A stretch of DNA of 64,000 nt from positions 17,596,183 through 17,660,182 of the forward strand of contig CM047431.1 in NCBI GenBank assembly GCA_026168455.1, given 5' to 3'. Shown piece after piece: positions 23,204 through 33,836 of the stretch; position 1 is the stretch's first letter; each line of letters opens with the position of its first letter. The translations under genes were made by a program, and so were the position numbers. The notes below the pieces were generated by a model. That model was not told the DNA's origin. It ran no database searches and saw only the letters and a program-made list of their open reading frames with translations. The stretch comes from Theocolax elegans (Eukaryota; Arthropoda; Insecta; Hymenoptera; Cerocephalidae).

Positions 23204-24419
23204 ATATATATATATAAAAGTGCTCGAAATATTAATAGAAATGTATATTTGTTGCCTTATAACGATGAATCTATTAGCATGATCATTGCAAAAAAATTTG
23301 TGCACTTACCTTGGAGAGGTAGAAAAGTACCTTCACTTGTTTCAGTATGCATCTAATCCCCTGTAAGCTGCTAAAAATACAAATATTATTATACAAATGT
23401 AAAAAATTAATTTTTAAACATTTATAATGCTGTATTTTTAGTTTTACATCCCTTACAAGAATTATAATACTAATCTGAAGGATTACTATAAATATATAAA
23501 CATCATTATTACAATAACTGAATATACGTATTTAATACAAAAGATATATACATTAATCGGATATATAATTATAATGAATAATATGATAACGTGACAGTGA
23601 TAAGTTTGTGAAATCTAAACAATGTATTGCTGAATAATAATAATAATAATGTTGATACTTTTATAGTAATCCTTCAGATTAGAATTATAATTCTTGTAAG
23701 GGATGTAAAACTAAAAATCCAGCATTATAAATGTTTAAAAATTAATTTTTTACATTTGTATAATAATATTTGTATTTTTAGCAGCTTAGAGGGGATTAGC
23801 TGGATATTGAAACAAGTGAAGATACTTTTCTACCACTCCAAGGTAAGTGCACAAATTTTTTTGCAATGATCATGCTAATAGATTCATCGTTATAAGGCAA
23901 CAAATCTACATTTCTATTAATATTTCGGGCACTTTTCCTAGATATTTTGACCATAAGTGATGTTAATGATTTAGACCCACTCTGGAAATTTATAGGCAGT
24001 TTCTGACTATAACAAGACATCTTTTAGACAGTATTAGGTTACCAGAGTCCGGAGCAGAATTGCTGATTTTCACTATTTAAAGTTTAAATGGCTTACAAGA
24101 GTGTGACAGCATACATTTATGTCTTTAAAAGTATTTTTAATGAAAAGTTCGGATAATTTTACAAAAAAAGTCATACTTATGTTTTTAGTGAAAAATGCAT
24201 CCCCTGGGAGCTAAAAATTCATGAAAATGGGCATATAATGCAAAAAAGTGCTAAAATGTCAACTTTGACTCTCTGTAACTTAAAATAATGGCCCAGAAAA
24301 AATCTGAAAAAATTCAGGAGAACTACTGGATACCTCTAAAACATATTCCCACAGTTATAGCAATATTTATTTTTTTCATCTTCGATGTCACAGAGAACCA
24401 CCCATATATATATATAAAA
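23204..24419. mobile_element. insertion in polymerase gene
   Basis: About 1.2 kb between polymerase segments, bracketed by copies of ATATATATATATAAAA at 23204-23219 and 24404-24419. The repeat is simple sequence, so it is only weak evidence of a target duplication. The left part is a long fold-back (23217-23936). The right part (23937-24403) is non-coding. Confidence 0.55.
23217..23936. repeat. 720-bp fold-back with ~270-bp arms
   Basis: The arm at 23217-23484 is the near-complete reverse complement of 23663-23936, with a loop of about 180 bases. On the plus strand the right arm carries an exon-like block: TTTTTAG, about 60 bases, then CAAGGTAAGT. The left arm carries the same block inverted. 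No transposase frame is visible, so it looks like a non-autonomous fold-back or MITE. Confidence 0.75.
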
Positions 24420-25635
24420 TGGCAGTAGCAGATAACACAATTTAACGGTAACGATGGTGGTTTGTTTACGGCATATGTTGATGAATTCTTGAATAAGAAA
24501 CAATTAGCTAGTGGGTGGCCTTCGTGGTGCGTGGACGAAGCATCAAAAGAGCGCTATATACGCGAATATGAGAGAGACGAAGGTATAGTATTAGACGCGT
24601 CAAAAATTAAAAAATACTCTGGTCTACGCGCTGTTTCTAAATTGTGTTTAAATTCGTTGTAGGGTAAATTTGGGCAGCGAAGCCACTTGAAACAGACAAC
24701 CATAGTCAAAAATCGTCACATGTTTCTAAAACTAGTAACAGTACCCGAAAAAGAAAGTTTTAGTGTAGTTCCCGCAAACAACGATGTAATGTACGTAAAT
24801 TGGCAATTTAAGGAAGAATGTGCGACGTAAGGACTGTATACAAACGTTGTAATTGCGGCTTATACAACGGCTGAAGCGCGATTAGAGCTATACAAATATA
24901 TGGAAAAACTCGACAATAGGTTGCTGTATTGTGATACAGACTCGTGTTTTTTTGTAAAGATAAACGATGTATGCGAGTATGAACCACCGTTAAGTAATCT
25001 TTTAGGAGGTATGACCGACGAGTTAGAAAGTTATGGTGAGGGTAGTTATATAGATACCATGATAGCTGTCGCACCAAAATTTCGCTGTCTCACTGTCAGG
25101 ATCATTGAAGTGTTGTAAAGTGAAAGGTGTGTCTTTAAATTTTAATAACTCCTTAAAAATAAATTTTGATAATATAAAATCGCTTTTAAACACATACCTT
25201 TCATATGATAATGAAACCGAAGATCCTGATTGTGAAGATACACACAATTAAAGTCAAATATATGTCGATACACAGAACACAGTTACACGATGTGGTAACT
25301 CGTAAAGAATATAAAACCCAGTGCGCTGTTTTGAAAAAGAGACATTACGTATCAAACAATTGTTCGCTTCCTTTTAGTTACCATGGTAATACTTTGTAAT
25401 ATATGTAAAAAATATGTAAAATTTGTAAATATATAAAATTTGTAAATATGTAAAATTTTCGTAAATATGTAGAAATTATAAGTAAATATAAACGTATTAT
25501 TTTTACAAATAAAAATATTTGTATTTTATTCTTAAATTTTCTATATGTAAACATTTTTTTTCATGAAATATAGAATAATAACATATTTAAAAACTACTTT
25601 TCTTTAGAAAAATAGACTGATTTTATCGGTCACAC

Positions 25636-25669
<34 letters not shown>

Positions 25670-25680
25670 GTGTGTGCGAG
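25636..25680. repeat. (GT)n microsatellite
   Basis: A GT-dinucleotide run with two GC interruptions, in the spacer between polymerase and ATPase. Confidence 0.9.
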
Positions 25681-25824
25681 TGTCGCTGATTATGAAGGTA
25701 ATGTATAATGTTTATTAAAAAACGGGAAATCACTTTTATCAAGCGGTAGATTGGTTTGTCAGGCTAGTTAACCGCGCGGTGATTCGCTCGAACAAACCGC
25801 GGTTGTATCAGCGTATCTACCATC

Positions 25825-25862
25825 CGCGCCGCCGCCGCCGCCGCCCCCACCGCGGTGGTCAT
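25825..25862. repeat. GCC-rich microsatellite
   Basis: Repeated GCC triplets followed by CCACCGCGGTGG, a small palindrome. GC-rich island in an AT-rich spacer 60 bases before the ATPase start. Confidence 0.8.
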
Positions 25863-25922
25863 ACTAATATCTTGAGGTAATTATAAGAATACGTATTTAA
25901 AGTTTCACGTTTAGTATTGACA

Positions 25923-26598
25923 ATGGATACGCGATGGAAACTACCTTTTACGTGTATATGCGCGGGCCTAACGATGGCCGGGAAATCCGTGTTTGCAAAA
26001 CGTTTTCTTCAACATTTACCGCAAATGTGTAATGTACGCTTTGACAGAATTATTTTTTATTACGGTGAATGGCAGGAATCGTACCGTACGGATTTTAAAT
26101 CAGTGACCAAAAAAAACTTGAATTTATATGAGGATTGCCGCAACCGAGCGATTATTCTTACGATGTAAACAAGACAAACCTGTTAATACTTGACAATTTG
26201 ATGCACGAATCTTCCAACAGTTATGTACTCGATTTATTTACAAAAGGTAGTCATCATAAAAACATAAGTGTTATTTTTATAACGCAAAATATTTTTTTAA
26301 GGGTCAAAATCAACGAGACTTATCCCTAAATTCAAATTATATAGTTCTTTTCAAAAATCCGTGGGATCACGCTTAAGTTTTGCACCTTGCACGACAAGTT
26401 TATCCCGAAAATCTAAAATTTTTATAAGAGGCATACATGGATGCATATACAGCGCCATTAAGTTATTTGCTTTTAGACATTAAGCAAGATACACCGGACG
26501 CGTTTCGTTTTCGTACGTGCATATTTCCTGAGAACAAAGTTCAATATGCCTACGTTCCAAAGATCACGACACCGCAAACATCAAGTTTTATTCGCTAA
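25923..26598 (+). pseudogene. Polinton A32-type packaging ATPase
   Basis: An FtsK/HerA-superfamily ATPase thought to pump DNA into the capsid. ATG at 25923. Walker A is intact (GLTMAGKS, residues 15-22). After a frameshift near 26135-26160 the next frame shows Walker B (LLILDNLM) and the sensor-like ITQN. A second shift near 26298 leads to the conserved QRDLSLNSNYIVLFKNP and the C-terminal YLLLDIKQDTPD. In-frame stops lie near 26373 and 26427. The gene ends about 26598, five bases before the next ATG. The parts cover the full length of the family, so it is broken, not truncated. Confidence 0.82.
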
Positions 26599-26602
26599 AA
26601 AA

Positions 26603-26972
26603 ATGTTTATAATGCTGTCTACAACGGTTAAAAACCAGTCTTTGATAAACTATGGTCGGGACAACATTACCGCCGGATCACTGTTTGCCTGGAAAACATT
26701 TTCCAAAAAAATCTGTAGCTTCATTGAACGCTCTTCACCACGCCGATAGTCGACAACGTGTTGCATTACTTAGAGCCGCTGATAAAAATTTGATCAAGCG
26801 TATTTGCAAATGCGCGCTCAACGTTCTTGAAGGAGTTGTCCAACTAATAAAAAAAACACGCGGAGGTCGGGATACGTGGAAAACGAAAAAACGTACAATT
26901 GTTTAGAGTGGTGGAGCATTTTTGCCTCTGTTGATTGCACCAAAAATTAAATTATTCATTTTCAAAAATTAA
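26603..26972 (+). pseudogene. conserved small Polinton protein
   Basis: A short gene directly after the ATPase. The central part (RVALLRAADKNLIKRICKCA) has the look of a conserved helical Polinton protein of unknown role found next to the ATPase in related elements; this is from memory of the family, not a search. The end, in a third frame (GAFLPLLIAPKI), is a hydrophobic segment that could cross a membrane or bind capsid. Frameshifts near 26705 and 26905 split it. Start ATG at 26603. Confidence 0.5.
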
Positions 26973-26986
26973 AGGTGGTTAAAGTT

Positions 26987-28016
26987 ATGGAACGCGTTTG
27001 GAAAATGATTCTAGTACTGGAGGGTACGGTGGCATGTGCGTGTCTTTCTGAGGAAACTTTCAATAGGGATTCCTCACCTCGTGTTACAAATAATGATCAC
27101 GACAACGGCACTAATAGTGAAAATACTGTAGAGACTGTAGGTAACACTTTATTGCGACTCGATGCGGAAATGTTTCAAATTTTAAAATCAAATAAATACG
27201 ACAACGTACAAGTTTCAAGACGGTAATTAATTTTTAAAGAAAAAGAAGAAATGTAAGAGAGAGACTTGTTACACGCGACTAATGAGTTCGAACCCAGCCT
27301 ACCATCTTTCACTGAGAAAGAAATTTTTGAAAATTTACCGATAATTCATGCGAAAAGAGCGCGAGTTTTGCTAAAGCACTGGCGCACAGCAGCATTAGAT
27401 TGCTTAAAATGAAATTCTGCTGGTAACATTGTTTTAGACGGGAAACTAATACCACACTCTAATATAGTCGAATTACTGGCTGATGTCTTAACAAGGAAGA
27501 AAATTAAAAAGCATAGTAATGATGATGATAAAGGGAGTGGGGAAGAGCCAGTAGGTAGACTCGAATTTGCGCGGTTCATTGTACCCTCGGATACATCACT
27601 GCACCTCATTGAAAATACAACAAATTTAAAAATGAAACAAAATGAATTTATCGCTCGTTGATATGTATATGTGTATATAATATCGGTCTCCCCGAACTAA
27701 ATACTTTACTTTAAAATAAAGCAGGCCTATTATTCTTTGTCCACTATGGTTGGTGAAATTTCCCAGAGAACGGCCTTTTTAAACAATTAAAGGCGTTTCG
27801 TCTCTTTGCACAAAGAGTACAATAGGCCTGCTTTATTCTAAAGTAAAGTATTTAGTTCGGAGAGACCAATATTATATACACATTATTTTAAAAGTGGTTA
27901 AAAGGTTGACTGTACCTTTAAATACAGCCAATCGACGTGTAGAGCATCCAGTATTTACACCACCTCAGACGCGGAATACAGCTAAAAAGCGGTGGTTAAA
28001 ATTTGACATAGCGTAA
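26987..28016 (+). pseudogene. conserved Polinton gene interrupted by MITE
   Basis: Starts with ATG at 26987. Early part is acidic and low complexity (NNDHDNGTNSENT), followed by a helical stretch (LRLDAEMFQILKSNK). After a stop at 27223-27225 the later part (FTEKEIFENLPIIHAKRARVLL, IPHSNIVELLADVL) is open in one frame with a stop near 27411. This pattern (a helical start, then a segment ending in SNIVELL plus a C-terminal tail) recurs in other Polintons, but I cannot name the function. A 211-bp MITE at 27671-27881 separates it from a tail that ends at TAA 28014-28016, seven bases before the integrase ATG. Confidence 0.5.
27671..27881. mobile_element. MITE copy 1 (complete fold-back)
   Basis: Ends are near-perfect inverted repeats of about 70 bp starting GTGTATATAATATYGGTCTC. 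The centre is unique and too short to encode a protein. A second, right-truncated copy lies at 29727-29862. Confidence 0.75.
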
Positions 28017-28022
28017 ATAAAA

Positions 28023-29132
28023 ATGACGACAAAATTTGATAAGCAATATTACGATCCATCTCACGAGGCTGGCTACGCGGGTGCACATCACCTCGTACGA
28101 GTAAATACAAAAGGGCGTGCATTATCAAGCAACGAAAAAGAGCGTTTATATAAGTGGTTGAGCAACCAAGACGCGTACACATTAGACGGACCGATACGTA
28201 AAAAGTTCCCGAGATTACATTATAACGTGACAAACGTGGACTACGTTTGGGAGGCTGCTTTGTGTCAATTAACGTTTCTAAAACAGGAAAACGATGGATT
28301 TTCTTATTTACTCGTCATCATCGATGTTCTTAACAAGTTTGCGAGGGTAGGACCTATTCGAGACAAATCTGCCAGCACGGTCGGTTCAGCCTTCGAAAAA
28401 GTTTTAAAGACAACAAACGGTCGTTTTCCGGTACTTTTGCAATGCGATAGAGGAAAAGAGTTTGTCGGTGCGTCAATGCAAAACGTTTTAAAAAAACATA
28501 ATATTCTGTTTCGTGTAGTACGGAATCCTGATATAAAAACAGCTGTGGTTGAACGACTTAATCGAACGATCAAAGAGCGTGTTTGGAGATATTTCACACA
28601 TCGTAATACGCATAGATATATCGATGTCATACAGAAAATTGTATACGCCTACAATAACACTGGGCACAGTAGTATAAAGATGAGGTCAATCGAAGTTAAT
28701 CTTTACAAGGCTGTAAAAGCACGAGAAAATTTACAAAAGCGCGCCCTAGGGCAAAATGGTAAACTTTTAAAATACCCTAAATACAGTGTCGGTGACCACG
28801 TTCGAATCAGTGGATCAAAGGGCACGTTTGAGAAAGGTTTTGAAAAGAATTTTAGCGAGGAGATATTTGTTGTAACACGTATCGCGCGACGTCAAAATAT
28901 ATTTACTTATGAGCTGCAAGATTTAAATGGTGAAAATATGGACGGGTTTTTTAACACCGAGGAGTTGGTGCTTATAAGTTTAAATCGTGTTTAGGGAAAT
29001 CAAAGTTTTAAAATCCAGCGCGTTCTTCGATCCAGAGGTCGTGGTGTTAAGAAAGAAGTGTTTGTAAGGTGGGTCGGATATCCAGTCAAGTTTAATTCTT
29101 GGGTAAAAGCATCAACAGTGAAATCTTTGTAA
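28023..29132 (+). pseudogene. int: Polinton integrase with chromodomain
   Basis: Retroviral-type integrase that would insert the element. Residues about 70-200 are the catalytic core; D142 (LQCDRGKEF) and E177 (VVERLNRTIK) have the DD35E spacing. The first Asp, expected in a WQADL-like motif, is Ala79 (VWEAALCQL), so the active site is incomplete. The C-terminal SH3-like part (YSVGDHVRI) precedes a TAG at 28992-28994. The same frame then runs on through a chromodomain (VFVRWVGYPVKFNSW) to TAA at 29130-29132. ATG at 28023, seven bases after the preceding gene. Otherwise the frame is unbroken, the best-preserved long gene of the element. Confidence 0.88.
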
Positions 29133-29134
29133 TC

Positions 29135-30135
29135 ATGGATCACCTTGAAGATTTTTACTTAGTACTACCCAGTAATAGTAGTATGATGTACTTTTCCGAT
29201 AACACAACTACATACTTCACAACGTATTTACGTCGTGAAATACGGCTAAACGGTGATTGGGAAGTAGGGCTCGCAGAAATCCACATGCCCAGCACTATTA
29301 TGCATATACAAAAATCTGAAGCGTATTATACTTTTAAATTGGGCTTGTCTAAAGGCAAATCCGATGGGTTTGACGGTGTTTGCGATATACCATACGGTAT
29401 TTACGAAAATGTCGAGCAATTGGCGGCAGAAATCAATAAAGCAAAAGTTGTTAGTGATCATCACGCTCTTGTACCGAGTTTACTTCAAAAAGGGTTTTAT
29501 GCTCTAAAACGAATCTGCTCTTGCAAGACACCCCATTACACTTCTTTTAATCAAAAGGTTTTACGCATTTTTGGTTTCCAAGACGTGATACGTAGACAAA
29601 CAGGTACTTTTGGAACGTCAAACTCTAATATAACCGCGAACAAAGGAGATAGACCAGCAAGTCTCGCGCGTGCTATACCCGATCAACTTTACGATACAAA
29701 ATTTTATCGTTCGGTAATATGTATATGTATATAATAATATCGGTCTCTCCGAACTAAATGCTTTACTTTAGAATAAAGCAGGCCTATCGTACTCTTTGTC
29801 CACTATGGTTGGTGGAATTTCCCAGAGCGCGGCATTTTAAAATAATTAAAGGTGCTCGATCTCCAGCTTGGACTCCTCATTAAGGATTTATATCCTTAGG
29901 ACCGTATACAGTGGGTGATACACAAGCATGACTTTTACGTATATTTTGTCTCGAAACAACCAAATATAATTTTGATACGAATACAGTCAAACAATTTGCA
30001 CCCATACACTACATACCTCTATTGCACCATACGTTTCGCAACATCATAATAGATATAAGAGATCAACACGGTCAACATATACCATTGGAGTATGGAACCT
30101 TGACGATTACACTTCATTTTAAGCGTACTCGTTAA
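29135..30135 (+). pseudogene. putative Polinton minor capsid (penton-type) protein
   Basis: ATG at 29135, two bases after the integrase stop. The start LPSNSSMMYFSDNTTTYF ... GDWEVGLAEIHMP is typical of the Polinton protein assigned as minor, penton-type, jelly-roll capsid protein; that assignment is family knowledge, not shown here. Codons stay open to 29734, where the second MITE copy (29727-29862) breaks in. The C-terminus resumes in a stretch that ends IPLEYGTLTITLHFKRTR and stops at TAA 30133-30135. Some of the middle is missing or scrambled. Confidence 0.6.
29727..29862. mobile_element. MITE copy 2 (right arm missing)
   Basis: Shares about 135 bp with the left arm and centre of the MITE at 27671-27881 (GGTCTCTCCGAACTAAAT, then GAATAAAGCAGGCC). 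The right inverted repeat is absent. It sits inside the minor capsid gene. Confidence 0.7.
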
Positions 30136-30143
30136 TTGAAGTT

Positions 30144-30600
30144 ATGAGTCATTATATACAGTACTACGGAGAACAAGCAAGTGGTGGAACGAGAGGTGTA
30201 AAGAATGTATACGCGGGATCAACGTATCAGAGATGTTGTGGGATCGGTACCATACTTGGCTAGTGGTGCTAAAGCTGTAGGTAAAAAAGCTGTACGCGCT
30301 GGTATGAATGTACTTGATGACGTCACAAATTCTGGGACAACCTTCAAGGAATCTTTAAACTTACGAGCGCGGGAGTCTGGATGGAATTTAAAAAGGAAAG
30401 CCGCCAATAAAATTTCTAAAATAATGCAAGGCGGTGGGTATAAATCACTCGCTATGAAACGTAGACGGCAGTCAAGTAAAGGGCGTATAACATTACGCAC
30501 CTCTAAGAGGTCTGTCCGTAATAGAAGAAGAAAGGATGCTTTGAAAAGTAAAAAAAAGGGACGAGGGGTCTCTAGGAGAAAAAAGAAGGTAGAAGTATAA
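30144..30600 (+). pseudogene. small basic Polinton protein
   Basis: ATG at 30144, eight bases after the previous stop. The first codons read SHYIQYYGEQASGG and VKNVYAGSTYQR; a frameshift near 30230-30265 leads to the second frame (ASGAKAVGKKAVRAG, LDDVTNSGTTFKES). The last 40 residues are almost all Lys and Arg (KSKKKGRGVSRRKKK). The composition suits a DNA-condensing core protein, like adenoviral core proteins; this is inference from charge and from its place between the two capsid genes. Confidence 0.6.
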
Positions 30601-30635
30601 CAGACATTTTTTGACGTAAATAAATTGCCGTAATA

Positions 30636-31823
30636 ATGGCCTATTTACACTCATGCAGTGGGGAAGGTATGAAGAGCGAACTCAATCTTCACAAACGTCT
30701 ATCGAGAGTAGTGCTTTTCTTTACTATAAACCGGTTTCTTCTCTCAGCAATAAAATCAATTCACCTTTGGAGTTTTTAGTACCGAGTTCCACGGATCACT
30801 ACAATCATCTCGCTCAATAATTTTATTCATTCAATGTTTGATCAAATAGATATATTCTTCAATCAAAAACTGGTTTCACCACCAAACAACGCTTATCCTT
30901 ATCGAGCGTACATAGAAACACTACTAAATTATGCTCCTCCTGCTATACAATCCCATCTGTCTGCGGCTCTTTGCTATCCTGATACAGCCGGATGCATGGA
31001 AGCTGGAGCTGGCCAACAATGGTCTCCAAAATCGACAATATTGTACAGCAGGTGGGAAAACGGTTGATATGATTGGCTATTTACACTGTGACGTATTCAA
31101 TCAATCGAAAATTCTACTCAACGGTGTGGAGATATGGGTGAGGCTCGTGCGGAGCAAAGATACTTTCGCTCTTATGGACTTTTCCGACGACGGTAAATTT
31201 TTTATACACATAAAAGAGGCAACTCTTATTGTACGAATGGCTAAAATAAGTCCTGGTATTTTGTTAGGTCATGCCAACGCTTTAGCTAAATCTACAGCCA
31301 AATATCCCATCATCAGAGTTGAAGTAAAGTCGTTTACCATGCACAGTGGTATTCTTGGGGATACTCTCGATAACGTTATACTAGGTCAATTACCAAAAAG
31401 AATTATATTGGGTTTTGTCCGAAATCGTGCCTTTAATGGTAATCGACGAATTAACCCATTTAATTTCCAACATTTTTCAATAAATTTTCTATCTCTGTAC
31501 GTCGATGGTGTACAAGTCCCCAGTAAACCGCTTCAACCACGTTTCACAGGAAACAACAGTAAGTTCATAGATTCATTTCATACGCTGTTTTCAGGCACGG
31601 GTATACACTATTTAAACGAAGGTATCGACGTGGATCGGGTTACCTACCCTCTCGGGCACTGCCTGTTTGCGTTTGGAGTCTTTTGCGGTCTGGTACTTTA
31701 CGTGTCGAGGTACGGTTTGAAGAAGCTCTAACGGAAACGATAAATTGTATAGTGTACATCGAGTTTACCAATATATTCGAAATAGATTCCAATCGTCAAA
31801 TCATAACCGATTTTAATGCTTAA
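30636..31823 (+). pseudogene. putative Polinton major capsid protein
   Basis: The double jelly-roll capsid gene, by position and motifs. From ATG 30636 the frame shifts early; the conserved TSIESSAFLYYKPV and SPLEFLVPSS appear in a different frame at about 30700-30800. The next block (FFNQKLVSPPNNAYPYRAY), then the longest one (HCDVFNQSKILLNGVEIWVRL, ISPGILLGHANAL), cover the middle. Near the C-terminus another frameshift around 31690 is followed by VYIEFTNIFEIDSN and TAA at 31821-31823. At least three breaks. In insect databases relatives are often labelled uncharacterised F54H12.2-like; that is recollection, not a search. Confidence 0.65.
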
Positions 31824-31939
31824 GACAGCAATGCGATGCATCTGGTGTTGGATGCGTGACATCACCGTCTGTTTCCCCCGTGGTGGGACAGACACCGTAT
31901 TTTAGCTCGCTGTGTAAAAAAGAAAACGCGTGTGTTATC

Positions 31940-32463
31940 ATGGATTACGTAATAGACATTCAAGCTTTCAGAGACAAAGACAATAAGTTTTTGCCTAAGG
32001 AGGTCGCGATTGGATAGTGATGCCTCCGCACCATTTTGAAGAATTACCGTGTACTATGAGAGTGGCAAACGATTTCGTTACGATGCGTGTCCATGGAATA
32101 CCTTGGTTTGATGGAGATATTACAATGAACCAATTACGCCACCATTTACACAGAATAGCAAGAAGAGGCTGTAAAATTTACGTTAAAGGTGGTGAAAAGG
32201 CTATATATCTCGAAAGTATAATATCTCGTAGAGTGATTAACATTGAAGATTACACTATGGAAACTTTTACTGACATAACAAGTTTGGTTAATTGTAAACA
32301 CTCGTGTATCACGCACGGTTGTTTGCAAGACCCATATAAAAAGTTGAATTGCGCTCTGCATCGCGCATACCTGATAAAGTACTGGTTGTACGTACAACTG
32401 CCTACACAACGTACAAAAAAATTTATCGAAAATACTACGGATTATATTTACGATACTTTATAA
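31940..32463 (+). pseudogene. conserved unknown Polinton protein
   Basis: ATG at 31940 begins DYVIDIQAFRDKDNKFLPKE; a frameshift near 32013 moves into the frame that runs to TAA at 32461-32463 (HGIPWFDGDITMNQL, KGGEKAIYLESIISR, CKHSCITHGC). Cys and His residues near the end could bind metal. I have seen proteins with this start in other insect Polintons, but no function is known to me. Lies between major capsid and protease. Confidence 0.5.
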
Positions 32464-32617
32464 AATAGCGGTTGAAACAAATGTTACACGCATGTGAAAT
32501 TCGAAGGAGTAGACGATTTGGACGAAGGAAATGATGATGATGATGATAGTTCAGATTTTGATACAATAAGTGAATCAAGTTATTCACCCTCTAAAAAAGA
32601 AAAATGAATAAAGGAAA

Positions 32618-33166
32618 ATGAACACGAAGCACATTGCAGCCTCAATGAAGGCTCTGAAAGCAACGACACTTGGAGAATGCGCGGCAGATCGAATCCCGCG
32701 TGTGATGACCCCTCCAGTGGCAATCGTATATAACATTGACGATCACACAAAACCAGGATCGCATCGGATAGCAATATACATCAACAAAAACAGGATTGGA
32801 ACATATTTTGATAGCTACGGGTTTCCGCTAATATCAAAATATCATTATGAAAGGCTTCGCAGCAATTGCAAGAGTTTTCGTTACAATACCAAGAAACTTC
32901 AACGTACCGATTCAACATGCTGTGGACAATGTAGTTTAATGTTTTTATATCATATGTGTAACGGTGGAGGCCTATCCTCTTTTTGTCGACTATTTACATC
33001 TAATACTAGAAAGAATGACGCTTTAGCTATAGAATCATATAAAAAAATTTGTAATAAAATTGAGCATAGAAAGAAATGTAAACGAACGCTTGCATCTGCT
33101 GAGGAGCTCTCCCTAGGTTTAGGATACTGTAATCAATCATGTATTTTGAAGAAAATTTATGTATAA
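32618..33166 (+). CDS. Polinton adenovirus-type cysteine protease
   Basis: A Ulp1/adenain-like protease that would process capsid proteins. ATG at 32618 and an unbroken 182-codon frame. Likely catalytic residues are His49 (GSHRIAIYI), Asp65 (YFDSYG), Gln95 and Cys102 (CCGQCSLMFLYH), in the expected order and spacing. Arg follows His where Trp is common, so activity may be altered. This is the only Polinton enzyme here without a frame break. An acidic stretch at 32521-32580 just upstream may be a leftover of a longer N-terminus or of another gene. Confidence 0.8.
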   Translation: MNTKHIAASMKALKATTLGECAADRIPRVMTPPVAIVYNIDDHTKPGSHRIAIYINKNRIGTYFDSYGFPLISKYHYERLRSNCKSFRYNTKKLQRTDSTCCGQCSLMFLYHMCNGGGLSSFCRLFTSNTRKNDALAIESYKKICNKIEHRKKCKRTLASAEELSLGLGYCNQSCILKKIYV

Positions 33167-33836
33167 CTGTATACGTGTATTTATATTACTACCAATTTTT
33201 GTAACTAAATATAAGATTTATAATAAATATATATGTAAAGATGAAAATGCGAATTTAAATCGGTAAATTTAAAAAATCCTACGTTTATTCATGTGGTTCA
33301 TAATCACAAGTGTAGCATATGCAGTTATCTGTAGATATGCAGGTATCTGGCACTTACAGTAATATACGTGCGACATAACGCGCAAGCTGCGTGGAACGCG
33401 TTACATCTGGTTATCGTTACTTTAGTAAACAGTTGAGAGACATTTAACTCTTAACCTACTACAATTTATTTCAGAAAAACTAAATGCATCTATCTGGTTT
33501 TTAAACACGTGTGTAGCATCAGGTATCTACCGTAATGTATACAAAATATAATTGTGTGCATGCGATGCGTTACTTCTGGTTATAACAACTTGAACGTACT
33601 CTTAAGAGGTTTTTCAATCCTTTGCGTTGCATCAGTTTTGAGGTATATAGAAAGCTTGTACATTTTTCCTTACATTACTAATTTAAAACTATGGTGGTGG
33701 GGGGTTGTATACACCGTGCACAAGCATACCATCGAACGACCAAATATTCATTTGCCATGGGTTAGTCGAACCGTGAGGTGCGTATATAAAACTTTTACAA
33801 ATCGATTAATTACTTGTGTATAATGTAATACAAAAC
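33167..33836. other. Polinton intergenic region with paired repeat
   Basis: No gene. Two diverged copies of about 110-130 bp lie at 33290-33424 and 33485-33596; shared words include GTGTAGCAT, CAGGTATCT and GCGTTAC(A/T)TCTGGTTA. A TATA-like GTATATAAAAC is at 33782, about 55 bases before the next ATG, so part of this may be a promoter. Confidence 0.5.

Larger units (their letters stand above)
22280..25399 (+). pseudogene. polB: Polinton protein-primed DNA polymerase B
   Basis: This enzyme would copy the element from a protein primer. Recognisable pieces in order are a helical entry (EFGREIIHAARAHEFRLPEG), VFEYEGCYTHGCRKCF, a motif A region DISSLYPF at about 22858, GTWVVDKLRKAVSLG near 23130, then after an insertion LFTAYVDEFLNKKQ, motif B with NSL-stop-GKFGQ, motif C YCDTDS near 24927, and a C-terminus ending VLKKRHYVSNN. 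Breaks: a frameshift near 22570, a stop at 22980-22982, several shifts to 23170, a 1.2-kb insertion, a TAG at 24660-24662 exactly at the conserved motif B Tyr, a stop near 24828 and frameshifts after 25090. Confidence 0.88.

Noticed and set aside
23796..24020. Minus-strand 74-codon frame in the fold-back as a gene
   Set aside because: It spans the end of a hairpin arm, has no recognisable domain, and the other arm does not preserve the frame.
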